DNA of 64,000 nucleotides from Formicarius rufipectus. Its lineage: Eukaryota; Chordata; Aves; Passeriformes; Formicariidae. Of the stretch, positions 49,270-62,200 are shown piece after piece. The stretch's first letter is position 1. Every line of letters begins with the position of its first letter. The notes under the pieces were generated by a model. That model had not been told where the DNA came from, did no database searches, and saw nothing but the letters and a program-made list of their open reading frames with translations. Made by a program: the position numbers and the translations under genes. The stretch lies in assembly GCA_013399695.1 (NCBI GenBank), contig VXAU01004370.1, forward strand, positions 356,598 to 420,597. The letters run 5' to 3'.

Positions 49270-49480
49270 TTCACCTTCTAGAATGAAGGCGACAAGCACT
49301 GACAGTAGAGGTCCATCTAGTCCTGTCAGTGTTCTGAGTATTCTGACTGCAGCCAACAGCAAGAAAACACACAGTGCTATTTTCCCAGCATACTCCTGAG
49401 CCTCCATGTATTTGCCACTGAGAGACACGGACACCCAAATTGATGAATTTGGGTGGATTTTGCCATTAATTTTGTCAGTC
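49270..49480 (-). mobile_element. Ancient CR1-like LINE 3' end
   Basis: On the complement, TGCTGTTGGCTGCAGTCAGA, ATACTCAGAACACTGACAGG and ACTAGATGGACCTCTACTGT follow the old reptile CR1/L3 3' end ('ttgctggccactgtcagagacaggatactggactagatggacct'). It is strongly decayed and lies at coordinates consistent with a minus-strand insertion. The ORF over it has no meaning. Confidence 0.55.
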
Positions 49481-52038
49481 ATTATTTAACCAATTAAGTA
49501 CACATTTCTTTATATCTGCATAATACATAATGTACACATGCATATATATACACATGTACAGATATGAAAATTCAAGGTAAGACATTTCATAGATACTATG
49601 CATTGCTTTTACTTCAGTTTTAATGTACTCTGTAAAATGAACAATCAAAGCCTAAAAGTTTACTTAGGACCACTCTGAACTTCTTGAAAGTGAAGTATGA
49701 AACTGAGTATTTTCACAATCATACTCAAAAATACAACTTGCAAGTCCCCTTTAGAAAAATATTATTTGAAGTTACAATTTTGAAAAATATTCTAATAGTA
49801 TTGTAACCAACAGAAATATTGAGAGGCTATACAGCATAACTAGACAGCTGTTATTTTGTAATAACACACTAAAACATCTAGCTAATGAAATTTACTCCAT
49901 GTTGGGCACAAAAGCACCTTAACTCTTCACAACATTGTACTGATAGATGAGATCTTCTCATCTGAAGTGATATGAACAATGCCTGTGGTTATTTTACTGT
50001 CATCTTAAAGATTTCTTTTGGAAAGTTCTAGTTGTGAACATACAACAACAATGTAGCTGTAAAATCTGATAAATGAGGGTACTTCACCAGTAAGTAGGTT
50101 TCATCCCCAAGCGTGAAAGTTGTCTGAGGGCAACTTCACTATAAATGAGAAGGAAGGAGAAGAGAAAAGCACTGAAGTTGATCTTGGCTTTGAGCTATGC
50201 TGCCCACTGGATCAATAGCTATCATTACTAGGGGTCCTTTAAAGGAATCTAGAGGCCACAGTGCTGACATTTAACCTGTGTCAGGTGGCACCATGTGCAC
50301 ACATAGAGAATCTCAAGTTTAGAACTAGAAGAGACAGTAGTTGTTTCAGACAAAATAAACCTCAAACAAAATATCAGACAAAATTAACTTCTTGTTACAA
50401 CAGATCAGTGAAGTTACAGCTAATTTTAACACTACAGGTATTTCAGCTGGTTATGTGTACTTGGGATCACTGGAACAGAGAAAACAGTGCACGTTTGCAT
50501 AAACCTCATTATCAGTTGAAGACATGTCATATTCATTTGATTAATCTCAATTTGCCATTGAAACTCATTTCATTCCAAACATGTTGTCATTTCAACTAAT
50601 TTAACTAAAATCCCACCCCGAATAATGATCATGCCAAGCTTGGTAAATGCACTGCCTGTGTTGTTTCTATTGCCTGCCTCAAATGACAGCCCTGTCTACA
50701 ACAGCCTGTATTTCTAATATTGCAGCATGATCATAAAACACTGACCACACAGGTAGTATATGTGTCCATATAATTAATTACAAGATCCAAAACATTTTAA
50801 AGACTGTTACCTGCATACAGATACAAAACGGTTTTGTCTCCAAAGATACTGAAGTAAAACCAGACTGACCCTGAATGCTAGACAACTATATATATCAGCA
50901 CTGTCTAGAAAACCCTCAGAAGAAAGAGATTTCTCAAAGCTTGATCATTGCACGTTCATCTTAATCAAAGATAGCCACCTTACTCCAAATAAAAATAGAC
51001 CAGACTAAAGGGGAAGAATAGAAGAAATAACAAAAAAAGAGTGACATGCCCAGATTTAGATAAAACAGGGCCTGCCATATTCTATTCTAGTACCACAGTC
51101 ACCAATAGTAAGACAACACTACTCCACATACTAGCAGAGTACCAACACATGGTGCTGCTGATTCTTTTTTAAGGGTGGTCTTCCCCATGCAAGCAAGAAT
51201 ATTTAGGAATATTGTCCCTAATATTGCACAAATACCAAAGACAATTTTCACTACACCTTAAGCCCTTTTGTTCTAATAGAATGCCAAACACAAAAAATCT
51301 TGGCTTCCAAATTTTTTCTCAGAGTTAGCCACATTTTAGGCAGTAGTCCTTCTCGATATGAGGCATGAGAGAAAGTGTCTGCTGTGATCAAAGCAATTAT
51401 AAAAGCAAACTCTCACTGAAGTCTACTCTGTCTTCTATTTCCTCTGTAATTTCAAGCAATAACAGATCTGTGGTATCTTACAACAGGAACAAGGGAGAAA
51501 GAGCTTTGTATGCATTTTGCAATTTATTTCTGTTGAAAAAGAAGCCAAGTTGTCTTTTTCTTGTGGAAATTAATATAAATTTCCTCATAAATATCAAGAA
51601 AGCTCATAACCATGTAAAACTATCTTCATACCATACTGTGCCTGATGAGAACCAAGTTCTTAATCTATCTTCAGAGAGAAGATCCTTCATAGGACTTTTC
51701 ACCTTCTCCTTGGTTTCCATTCTCCACCTGCATCCACCCAGCAATCACCGACAACCTTGCCTTCAGCTTTCAAATCCTTCCTCCTCAGTGCCTTAGAGCC
51801 TCACAGGAAACAGGTCCAAAAACTCTTAGTAATCCTGGTAAATCAGTTAACAAGTTCCAAACCCATTTTTTAATTCCAGTACAAGGATGGGTTTGCTTTG
51901 ATCCGTTCTGGTGCACACTAAGGTTTTTCTGAGAGCAACAACTACAGAGCTGACTGCAATCTCTTCCTGCTCATACAGCTGATGAAATATTCCTTTTTAG
52001 CAGTAAGTCATAAAAGAAACTGATGATACATTGCTGCC

Positions 52039-52054
52039 TTTTTTTTTTTTTTTT
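52039..52054. repeat. T(16) mononucleotide tract
   Basis: An uninterrupted run of 16 T, with no feature attached. Confidence 0.85.
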
Positions 52055-52775
52055 AATACTCTCATCCCTATCAGAATTTTTTCACAGTGTAACTGCACTT
52101 CTGGTGACTGCTAAACAGTTAAGAAAAAAAAGAAATGCAACATTTGAGAAATAATTGCTGTATCCAGTGAGAGAATCTTTTAACACACTCCTTTCCCTCT
52201 CCATTTTCCTTTTCCTCCTCCAGCCCCTGACCATCCCACAGTATTTTAATGCTGGGTAACAAACTCGGAGTTCCCTTTCGTGTTCAGACTTAGGATATCC
52301 ACTTGAAAAGGAGGATCTAACCACACCTTGAGGGGCTCTTGGGTGAAACCTCTCTGACAAAACCTGTTTTCACAAAACGTTTCTTGTTTCTCAGACTGCA
52401 TCCCCCATGTACCAAACTCCCACAGATCCCAGCTCCCAAGAGCCATGCTGAGCATGACAATTGCTGAGAAGTCTAAATAAAAGCAGCCAAGAACTCACCT
52501 AGAACCAAAACCAGGAATAGATTGGTGATCAGATTTTCAGACCTAAGGAAGCAATGCCACTGTTTGAGAAGAATCAGTGCAAAATAGGTAATTCTTTAGA
52601 ACAGAACTCAGTCTTTTCCTAAGTGGGTGTAAAGTTGTGTGGGTTTGATTTTAATAAAAATAAGTCTAAGAAATTTTTTTGCTTCTTGTTCCTGAAATCT
52701 ATGGGTATATTTGAGCCAACTTTTATGATGCAATAATGAGAAAGCAGCAACAATAAGTCTTACCCAGGATTTTAC

Positions 52776-52796
52776 ATATATATATATATATATATA
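52776..52796. repeat. (TA)n microsatellite
   Basis: About ten AT units, perfect. It is the cleanest dinucleotide repeat in the window and so may be polymorphic in length. Confidence 0.9.
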
Positions 52797-55117
52797 GTGA
52801 GATTGATACAAACCCTGATAAAACTGGAAAAGTAAACCCAGAAGCTTGGGGAGAAGTTCACTCAATGACAGGTATAATTTATGCAAATTTAAATTCTGAG
52901 AATCTGATATTTTTTTTAATAAATCTGAAAAAGATAATGAAGATTAATTTTATATTTTATCATTTTTATCCATAAATAATAATAAACTGCTGGTTGTAGG
53001 CTACAAGCAAAGAATGTTTATCAAGCTATTTGAAGGTAAGAATCAGCACCATCTTTCTCTTGTACTCTTCCCCCATCCCTTCTTTTTCTTTTAAATCCTT
53101 CCTTTTCAACTCACAGGAGAGATTTCCATTGTATTGAGTTAAAAAAGGAAAGCTTTAAAGTATAAAAACTAATTTTACTAGAAGGCTAATGAGTGAGCCA
53201 TAACCCAGATTTTCTATGGCTATTGCATTAGGGGAAAAGAGTTATGAAACTTCATGCTTTTATAAATTTTGTTGAGCTTGCAATCCTGGCTGAAGGAGAG
53301 AGCAAATTCTCAGGTGCTAAACATCAAATTGCTTATTGGAACAGCTGCTGCACTGAGCTGAGTAAGCAGGACATGCAGGGAGGGTCTTTTTCTAGGCTAG
53401 TCTTTGACCAGAATCACTCACAAATTAGAAGGAACATCTTACAATTAGAATATTGTTATTGCTATTTTTTATTTTCCACTAAATGTACAAATAAAAGTGT
53501 TCTTTCTGCATCTCTTTCTCTTGGTGCCATTGCTTTTGTCTTACACTGCAATGTGATTTTTATGTTTCTTATTCTCCAAGCTGTAAAATTTGTGGTTTCT
53601 TTCTTGCTGAGTTTGTTTTGTGGTAGTTCTTGTTCTGGAGGGATGGTGTGGTGTTATTGAACAATTATTGCTTCAACTGGTGGGGGGTGGAATTGAAAAT
53701 ACAAACCTTTTCCCTTTTGAGGAACAGTGAAATGCATTAGGATAAAGTTAACATTAGGAAACTGCATACTGCTTGTCTTCTTATTCCAGAGGAAAAAAAA
53801 AAAAAGCCATAACGTCACTAGCTCAGGAAACCCTCCAAAGTACAACATTTTTTTCTCTGAATACATTACAGAGAAAATTGTTCACTGATTTTATGGAGGA
53901 TGGGCAGAAAATGTTAAATACCAGGAAATAATGATAGGAATGTAGATTATCCAATATTCAGATTCTTTTACTTCCAGAGATGAATTTGGGTTCTTTTGTT
54001 GATTCAGATGATGAATTGAATCATTTACTCGGGAGCAGGTAAGACTGAGCAACTATTGGTTGCTCTGTGATGGAAACAAGATTAATATTACAGCAAACAA
54101 CCTATTTTGGCTGTCTGGGTGGAAGCAGAGGACTGTTGGAGCACCTTTCACTGCAGACCCTCTGCACTGACAAGCTCTGCAAGGAAGTAGGAGTGTCTGA
54201 AGAAAAAGGCATGATCCTGAAGAGCAGGTTCCATCAGACCTGTATTAATACCCCTGCCCACTCCCCTTCTCATTTCCAAGCTTTATTTCCTTAACCTTTG
54301 ATTTCACTCTTAGTGTTCCTACATTTTTTTTTTTCCCTCCCTCCAGTAAAGTAGGGGCTCAGCTTCTGCTGGGGAATAAAAGGTGCCACTCCTGAGATCT
54401 CCTGTTCACTTTGAACAGCGACTTACTGAGAAAGTCAGCTTCTGTTTCCAGCAGGTTCCAATTCGTGTTAGAAGCCTGCAGGAAATGGGCACATTGCAGC
54501 ATCTGATTAGAGTCTTTCATTTCTTCGATTAATGCAGGGTCAGATGGTGAAAATTCTTTCTTTAATAAAAAGCAAGCTGAATCAAAGCTAAAAAGCCTAT
54601 TCACTTAAAACTCAAGCACAAGAGGGGGAAAAAAAAAGACAAAGAAATACTAACAATTATATGGATGCTCTTGAAAACTCTCCTAAAATGCATTTTTTTT
54701 GCCCCAACAGCGAAAGGTTGTCCATATTCTAACCACAAACTTTCACATTTCAGTAATTAGTGGGAGATAATTATCTGGAGATCAAAACCAGCTTCCATAC
54801 TTTTCCTTTGCAACTAACAAAAAGCAAGTATAAAAACAGCAAAAGTTTGATTTATGAAAGTCTAGATGATGCATTCTAGGACACATCCAGGATGCAATCA
54901 CACTTTCCCTCTTCCCAAGAAGAGACAGAACTTTCACATTTTCTGAATCACTACTTCCCACTAATTCTCATCACAATCCTCTAGTCAAGCAAGAAACCTG
55001 CCAATCACTAGCTTGATTCATAATTCTGATATTTTGTATGGTCTCAGTATATCAGCAGTTGCCTTTTGTGTTACAAGTTACCAGGCTCTCAGATTTCTTG
55101 GCCTTTTAACAACTCAC

Positions 55118-55273
55118 TCTGAGATTTAATCTCGCAGGTGCTTCCTGTTTGCAGATTGGGTGGCAATAAACAGCAACATCACTAAGTATGCAGGTTTGCT
55201 GTGTCTTGCTAGTTGTGAATCTGGAAGTAGGGAACAGTTTGAGAGAAGGAGGATGATATTTTTGCACGTTTTT
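55118..55273 (-). other. Candidate internal exon (unrecognised protein), 156 bp
   Basis: On the minus strand a branch-like TTACTAA and TTTTCAG acceptor precedes 52 open codons that end exactly at AGA/GTGAGT, a strong donor. The length is a multiple of three and both ends are in phase 0. The peptide is Ser/Thr/Pro/Lys-rich near the start (KYHPPSLKLFPTSRFTTSKT) and has three cysteines later. No domain is recognised. This is the best-formed exon-like unit in the window, but the LINE strand bias points to plus-strand transcription. Chance is a real possibility. Confidence 0.25.
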
Positions 55274-58200
55274 CTGAAAACTTAGTAAAGAGTTACAATT
55301 ATATTTTAATTCAGTAGAAAATGCCTTTACAGACACTTATTTTATGGAGACTTGTAAATACTCCTGAGCTAGTTCTCAAAAAAGCATTCAGTCATTCTGT
55401 TGACTACAGTAAAAGTTGCCCTTGGGCAATTTAACTTCCAATTGAACTACAGAGAAAATATAGGAGAGTCTGCTTAAATGTTTCCCGAGTAGACAGTTTT
55501 TTAAATGCCCAACATACACGTGCCTGTAAAATATGTCTCTTGTCAAAGTAAGTGTATGCTTACTTTACTCTGTAATTAATTTAGTAAAACAGATTTCCTA
55601 GATCAGACCTTGGTGTCTTTTTTTACAGCCAAAAGATACTTGCTGTCTTATGATTTAGGAATAGCTGACTGAAATGGTGGTGAAATGGAACTTTTTGGAA
55701 GTTCACATCAGCTGTTTACTTTCTCGCAGTCTTGCAAAAGTTTAACCCAAATGTCACTATATATTCCTTTTTTTAAATTCTATGGCATTTGTGATGGTTT
55801 TTATCAAAATAATTTTGCAATTCTTGAACATGCTGGGGACCCTCAAAACGTGGTCCTGCTGTGTTTCATTTTAGTGGCATGGCAATCAAAGGCAACTTCC
55901 CAATCTTGGTGTGGACAAAGGGGTGGCCGTGTCGAACTTCTTTTCCAGAGTCATAAATAGACCTTTTATTCTTAGCTGTCATTCTCCTGGTTACTTACTT
56001 TAGTTTATCTTTGCATCTTTTGTATAAGTATGTAAAGCTTAAGTACACAGTGTTAATATTTGTATGTAGCAAAATGGAGGCAATAATAGGTAATTTCTTA
56101 CACCATCATCTCTTTTATTTGAAGAGCACCAACAACTGTGACTGTTCTTACAGACTGAAGGACCTAAGGCACATCCTCTTTCTAGATGTCTTTGTCTTAA
56201 AAAGGAAAAGAAGGGGTTTTTTGGTCCCAAGATATTGGAAAGAAATAAATACAGATACGTGAAAACAGGGCTGTCTTTCTGAATCTGCCTGCAAGCTGTT
56301 GTGGCAATGATATGCTGTTATTACTCAGCATATTCTCGTGGAATAGGGGACTGAATTTCAAAACTGATTAAAGTCTCTGCTATGAAAAGGCCAGAGACCT
56401 CAGCTAAGAATCCAGCCAGGAGTCTTCAAAAATTGCCCCTGCAGCAGCTTAATGCATAAACAGCAGAAGCAGACACTACAGTTATTTATAATGAAAACTG
56501 ATTCAAAAAGATCAAGACTGACACAGCAGTCAGAAGGGTTGTGAGACATCCTTCCAGTAGTTACTGCCATAGCATGAAAAAATGGCATTTCTCTTTTGCT
56601 CCTGCAAAGTGTGCATGGGAGCTGGGTGAGGGGGGTGTGAGGGGATGAAGCAGACTGCCACCATGAACAATTTGACACAAGGTATTCATTCTTTTTCTAG
56701 TTTTTGTGAGCATGACTTCACATTGCAATAAAGAGATGAACTGCTATAGTTCAAACATACATAAATCAGTGCAAATGCCAAAACTGACTTAGCTAAGCTA
56801 CAAGGTTGCTGGTAGAACTTGCCTATACAGGAAATCTACTGCCAAGTGAGCTAGAACACAAATTTATAGAAAGTTATTTTTTTCAAACAACTTTCCTGCA
56901 ATGGTGAAAAGTAGCTTTCTCCAAATGGACCAGACCTTATCCAACTATATCATACAAAAAAAGATAAAATTTAGAATTTTTCAGGTGTTATCAATTCACT
57001 TAAGCCATTTTGTTACATGTCATTTCATTTTTCATTATCAAAGCCCAGGGCCTTTAAAAGGTCTACAAGAACTCTTCTCTCAATTTGTTTGCTGCTGCAG
57101 TTCAGCAATATTTAGCACCGATGTGTGCTGGCCCTTTGGCATTTTTCTTCATCTTTAACATAATTTATCAAAGGAGGAAGCAAAATACGAGTTGATCAGT
57201 CTCTCTGGTTTAATTTAACAAGGCAGGTCATAAAGGCTTTGTTCCTTGACCAGCCATGCCAAAGTGCTGTTTTCACATATTAATGTGACATGACTTGTAC
57301 AGTCATAATTACTATGACAAGATAAAGGGAATTAGTTAAAACTTAATTAAAACCACATGCCTTACAACTGTGACCCTGTACATATTTAGTAACTTTACTT
57401 CCTTGTTCCTGGTTTATCAAAAGGTGAAGGGGTCCACATGAATTTTCTTGGTATAACAAGTGCATCAATTAAGAAAGAAAATTAAACACCGATCATAAAT
57501 AACCAGATAAGTAACAGACCTGAAATAAGACAAGTACGCTGATTCAGGGTTAGTAATGAATTTCCTCGCTGATACCTATGTACTAAAGCAGCAATAAAGG
57601 ACAAACAGCAATGCCTCTTCTGCAAGTATGAGAAAATTGATCAGTGCAGAGGTAAGACACAGAGATGGAAATCTTCAGTGACTCCACGTTGCATTATTGG
57701 TAGTCTTTTCAAAACAGGCATTACTGAACAGCACCATGAAGAATAAAAATAAGGCTTGTCTTTTCACATTACAAATAAGGCCAATCAAAAGGAAACAGCA
57801 GCTTTCTCTGGTTTATCATTATGCTGTACAGCTCCTATAGAAAGCAGATAAACCCTATTGGACAAAGCTGAAAGTTTAACCCTGTGCAGTATACTGTAAG
57901 TCAGCATAGTCAGCTTAGTTATATGTGCTTTGCTTTAGCAACTACACTATTTTCTTACACAGAATTGATAGGATGCCCTGTTGTCATTTGTTGTCACCTT
58001 CTCTTTTCTATTAGGTACTTCCCCAAGGGCAAGACCATATTATTGTGATACAACCCCTCAGCAGCATCAGAGCAAAACATCACACTTTCCAGATTTTGGC
58101 TGCAGAATAGCCTATCTATTCTTCTACTGTTGTAGAATTTATATTCTGCTTTTAGTGCAGACATTCTCAATATGATCTGAGCTCCCTGGTGACAAGTCCC

Positions 58201-61200
58201 CATCACTTGGATTTGACTGTTTCAATCAACTTTATGGACTTCTCATTTTCAACATCTCAAAAAACTTTGCATGTCTCAGTGTGTTTCTTAACCATTGTTC
58301 AGAAGAAAATAACAGCAACAACCACAGGGCAACAGAGGAAAGCAAGAGTGGGAAAAATTATAGCCCCAATAGGACAGTTGGCTCCTTCTTGCTTGAGGTA
58401 AAGAAGTGGCTCATCTCTCACACTGGTATCAGTGGTGCCAAATGAACTCTGGCTCTTAATAGGTTCTGCAGCTCTTTCTAACCCTGCTCTAACATGCTTC
58501 TGACTAGCAGTGAAATAGTTAACAGCACAGAATTTACAGTACAACTAAGTATCAGCATTAATACTGCTGAAATGAATGAGCCCGTCAGATCTGTCAGAGT
58601 TATTGTTTCAGGGCGCTGCACGCAGTGCCCTCCTCAAGGCTAACAGCTAGAGGTTGACTTCTGTATTCAAATGAAAAACATGCCAGCATGGGGAGAGAGG
58701 GTGTCTGCACCAAAGAAGCATCTCTCTTCCGATGCACCACAGATCTGCACAATTAGACCTTTACTGCTATATGCTGAGGCTGGAAGTGTGTGTATCCAGG
58801 AATAGTACCAAAACATCTGAAGATCTAGGAATTTAAGGACATTTACAGGCAAAATTTGTGTAAACACCCTTCCGGTTTACTTTGCAAAGGAATGTTGCAA
58901 AACCAGACAGTTCCCTGGACTCTTAGACCTCCGACAGAGTCTGACTCAAGGTCGAACTGCTAAATAGCTCTTATAAGCAGTCATAAGCATAATGAAAACT
59001 TGCTGGTCCAGGTGTCACTGGTAACAGCTCCAGCAACACAGAATGTGACACCACCTACCTACTGATATGGTCAGCATCTAAAGTGTGGGCCTTGGCGTGA
59101 GCTGCCATGACCATGCCCTTCTACAGAAAGCTAATGCAGGCATGCAACCCTGTGAAGGTGAAGACATAACAACACAACAGCAGTCTGGTTCTTTTGTTCA
59201 CATCACATGGCACTGAAAAGTTTCACAAGAATCAGAAAAGGATGCAATGAAATTTTGTTTCTGCCCAATATTTTGACATTTTTTGGAGATACTTTTTGGT
59301 GTATAAGAGCACTTTATAAACACCTTTTGAAGGGGATTCGTCTTTTTCAGGCTGCTGGATAAAGAGGAATTATGTAAAATAAAATCCTGTGATTTTAAGA
59401 TAGAATTAGCAGCTTGCAATTCCTAAAAGTAAGAATAATCAAAGCAAGAAATAAACCTATGAATAAAGTATAATCTTTTTCTCCTCTGCTGGATGCCAAA
59501 AATGCAATCAGAGAATATCTGCACATCAATTAGACCATATCCATATTAGTATCACATTAGTATTATATAAGCAGGTTATATGTGTCTGCATTTTATAAAA
59601 TATAATATGCTCTATACTGCTGCAATGATTCAGAAGCAGATATTGCTACATTGATGGATCAAATCTAGCACAGCCTAATTCTCACAAGAGTTAAACAAGT
59701 AGCACTAATAAAAAAAACCTTTTTTTTTTTTTTAGGTATAACAGATTTATTCTCAGGCAAAGAAAACCTCTGCAATGATTTAAGACATTTATCTCACCCT
59801 ACCTGAAAGAGGGAAGTGACCCCACAGCAGAGACAACAAAAGCAAATTTTAGTTCACAGATTAACACAAGCCTGTCTTCACCAGCAGTGTAAGCACATAT
59901 AGGAGCATGTGAACTGAAATACTCATAACAACGACCCATATTCCTTTAAGCTCCCTCTGATCATCAGTGCCAATGGGTAATGCAAAAAAAAAATTAGGGA
60001 AGTAGCATCTTGTCTTATTTCATAGAATTACAAACACGTGAGTTGGGGTGGGATCAGCCAGCAGAACACAACTCATCTGGCAATCAGAGCTATGCCAGCA
60101 AAAACCCACTATATAAACATGTACTCAACCAATTTAGAACATTTCTTAGATAGTTACAACAGTGGAACTGATATGCTGCAAATTGCACATAGAGTGAAAA
60201 AAATCTGTCTTTGACTTTCAAGGTCCATGTCCCTTGGTGACTAGCAAAATCATCTGCATCTTGAATCAAATGAAAAAATATACACTTTCATGAAACACTG
60301 TGACAATCATTGTGATCTGCACATTTATAAAATAGTGAAACTTTGGCACCAAATCATCTGCAAATGTGGAATATGTGAAAATTTCTTTCTTTCCACACCA
60401 GTGGCACATCAGGTGTAGCCCTAGAAAGAATGTTTAGCAAAACTATTTGAAAAGCAAAAATATCAAGAGCAAAAAGGAATATTTAGGACAGTAGCAAGAT
60501 GTGACTACTCTGAAGAATGGGTTAAATGAGTTTCCAAACTAAATTTTACATTTTTAATTTACAAAACACTCTTATTTTGAGTCACTTTATACGGTGTCAT
60601 TTACTGAAAGCCAGAGGAACAATGTAGACATTCACAACAACAAAATGCAGACCTGAAAATATTCTGGGAAACAGGTACATTTATGCAGCCCAAACCACAA
60701 GCAATAATAACAACTTTCTGAATAAAAACATGACAGTGTCAATGGATACATGACAGACAGAAATATGTATATAATCCATATAAACAAGGGAAAACTTTTT
60801 GCTTTGAACCTTAAAACCTACTGAGTTTAAAGCATTGGAAGTACTTACCTGCCATTTTATAATGAAGATCACTCTGGTCCTTGCCATGCTGAAGGCATTC
60901 TTTCTTCCTCAATCTACCCGAATACAGTCACTCTGTAACCACTGAAGTACTGGGTCCCCTGCGCTTTCAGCAAGAGACCTATGACAAGACTATCATATAT
61001 TTTGTCTAGGCTGTAACCAGACAAAAAACTCGAAGAATTGTCAGGAGGAACCTCCCTTACACCCAGTCCAACACAGAAGTGCAGGACAGTTCCTGCAGGG
61101 TCAGACTGGTTAGCCTATCTCCAGCCACATCAGAGACTCTGCTTTTTGCACAGGTGAGCACATCAGGCTGGCCACTCCCTGCAGCTCATTCCTCTCTTTC

Positions 61201-61314
61201 TCTCACAGCAGGTGCTCTCTTTGCATTAGGGATCTCAAGGCATCTGCCTCGGCCTTGCTGGGATTTCTCCAAGCATCTTTTCCACCTGAGGATACCATCT
61301 GTCTCCTCTGCACA

Positions 61315-62200
61315 ACCTCTTGTGGCAACAGTTTATTGAGTTCACCATTTCCCATGCAAAAAATTTCTTTTTTTTCCCAGCTTTTATTTCTTGCTATTTT
61401 CCGTGACTGTCCCTAGATCAACTGTTGCTGCATTTGTAGAATAACAAGTGCATTTCTTGCAAACATCAGGTGTAACGCATTCAGGTTTTAGCCCTCCGAG
61501 TTGGCAAGTCCTAGTCTTCAGTCTGTCCTTGCAGTACAACAGCTGTCAGCCCCTCAATAACTTCAGTTGTCCTGTTCCATAGGTATGCTGTGTCCTCTAT
61601 AGAGACCAGAATGGCACAGTGTACTTCAAGGCTGAGTTCTTTAAGGTCTTACATAGCAGCAAAATGATACCCTGCTTTGATATCAAAACTCTTCCTGATC
61701 ATGCCTGAAGAGTTTTGATTTTCTGGCTGACACTGTGCATTGAGCCAGTTGCTTCAGAGAATTGAAATTGGTGATAACTCCCAAGATCTTTTCTGTGTGG
61801 CAAATACAAGATCAGAAGTATGTATATTTTAATTCAGTTTTCTGCAGTTGCATTGCTATACATTTTTCTATAATAAAGTTCATCTGACATATTTTTGTTC
61901 TCTCACTCGAGTTTGCAAGGTCTTTTCAGAGTTTTTCTTTACCAGTGTGGCATTTGTAAACCTGAAAGTTCATGAACTTGGAGATTTCATAGCACTCTCC
62001 CTTCTCCAGGTCATTAATGAAGGTGTTGAGTATGAATGGTACTAGCACTGATCTCTGGGGGTCTCCACTTTTCCTTCCTGAAGTGAGCTTAAAACTCAGC
62101 TGTCTGGTTCCTGATATTTATTCAGATCTAAGTTCTCAAAAGGACCTTTCCTCTTGTTTCTTCAATAACCCAAATAACCTTTTCCTCCAGGTCTCTTGCC
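61315..62200 (-). mobile_element. Ancient CR1/L3-like LINE, long decayed copy
   Basis: Several blocks read in the order of the reverse complement of old CR1/L3 elements. AACAGTTTATTGAGTTCACC and GACTGTCCCTAGATCAACTG are followed by TGTCCTCTATAGAGACCAGA. Next come a stretch resembling 'gtcattaatgaaggtgttgagtatgaatggtactagcactgatctctgggg' (62010-62058) and AGGACCTTTCCTCTTGTTTC. Many mismatches show it is far older than the ordinary CR1 copies. The 65-86-codon plus ORFs here are shadows. Confidence 0.6.

Larger units (their letters stand above)
49481..61314. other. AT-rich DNA with simple tracts
   Basis: About 11.8 kb. It includes a 16-T run (52039-52054), a TA microsatellite (52776-52796), A runs at 53791-53803 and 54629-54639, and A7CC followed by a T run near 59710-59735. 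ORFs at 51365-51796 (143 codons) and 53244-53660 (138 codons) show no family features. Exon-like minus-strand ORFs occur at 55118-55273 (listed) and near 54400-54604. A near-palindrome lies at 58611-58630. Confidence 0.42.

Noticed and set aside
51365..51796. 143-codon plus-strand ORF, among the longest in the window
   Set aside because: Composition follows the AT-rich DNA (Ser, Lys, Asn, Leu), no domain or conserved motif is visible, and ORFs of this size are expected by chance in 64 kb read in six frames.
53244..53660. 138-codon plus-strand ORF with a hydrophobic C-terminus
   Set aside because: The hydrophobic part comes from T-rich DNA. There is no signal of a known family and no splice or promoter context.
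54359..54604. Minus-strand ORF of 81 codons after a strong pyrimidine tract, with protein-like composition
   Set aside because: The AG best placed after the pyrimidine tract is followed by an in-frame stop, and only weak donors follow. Not kept as a candidate exon.
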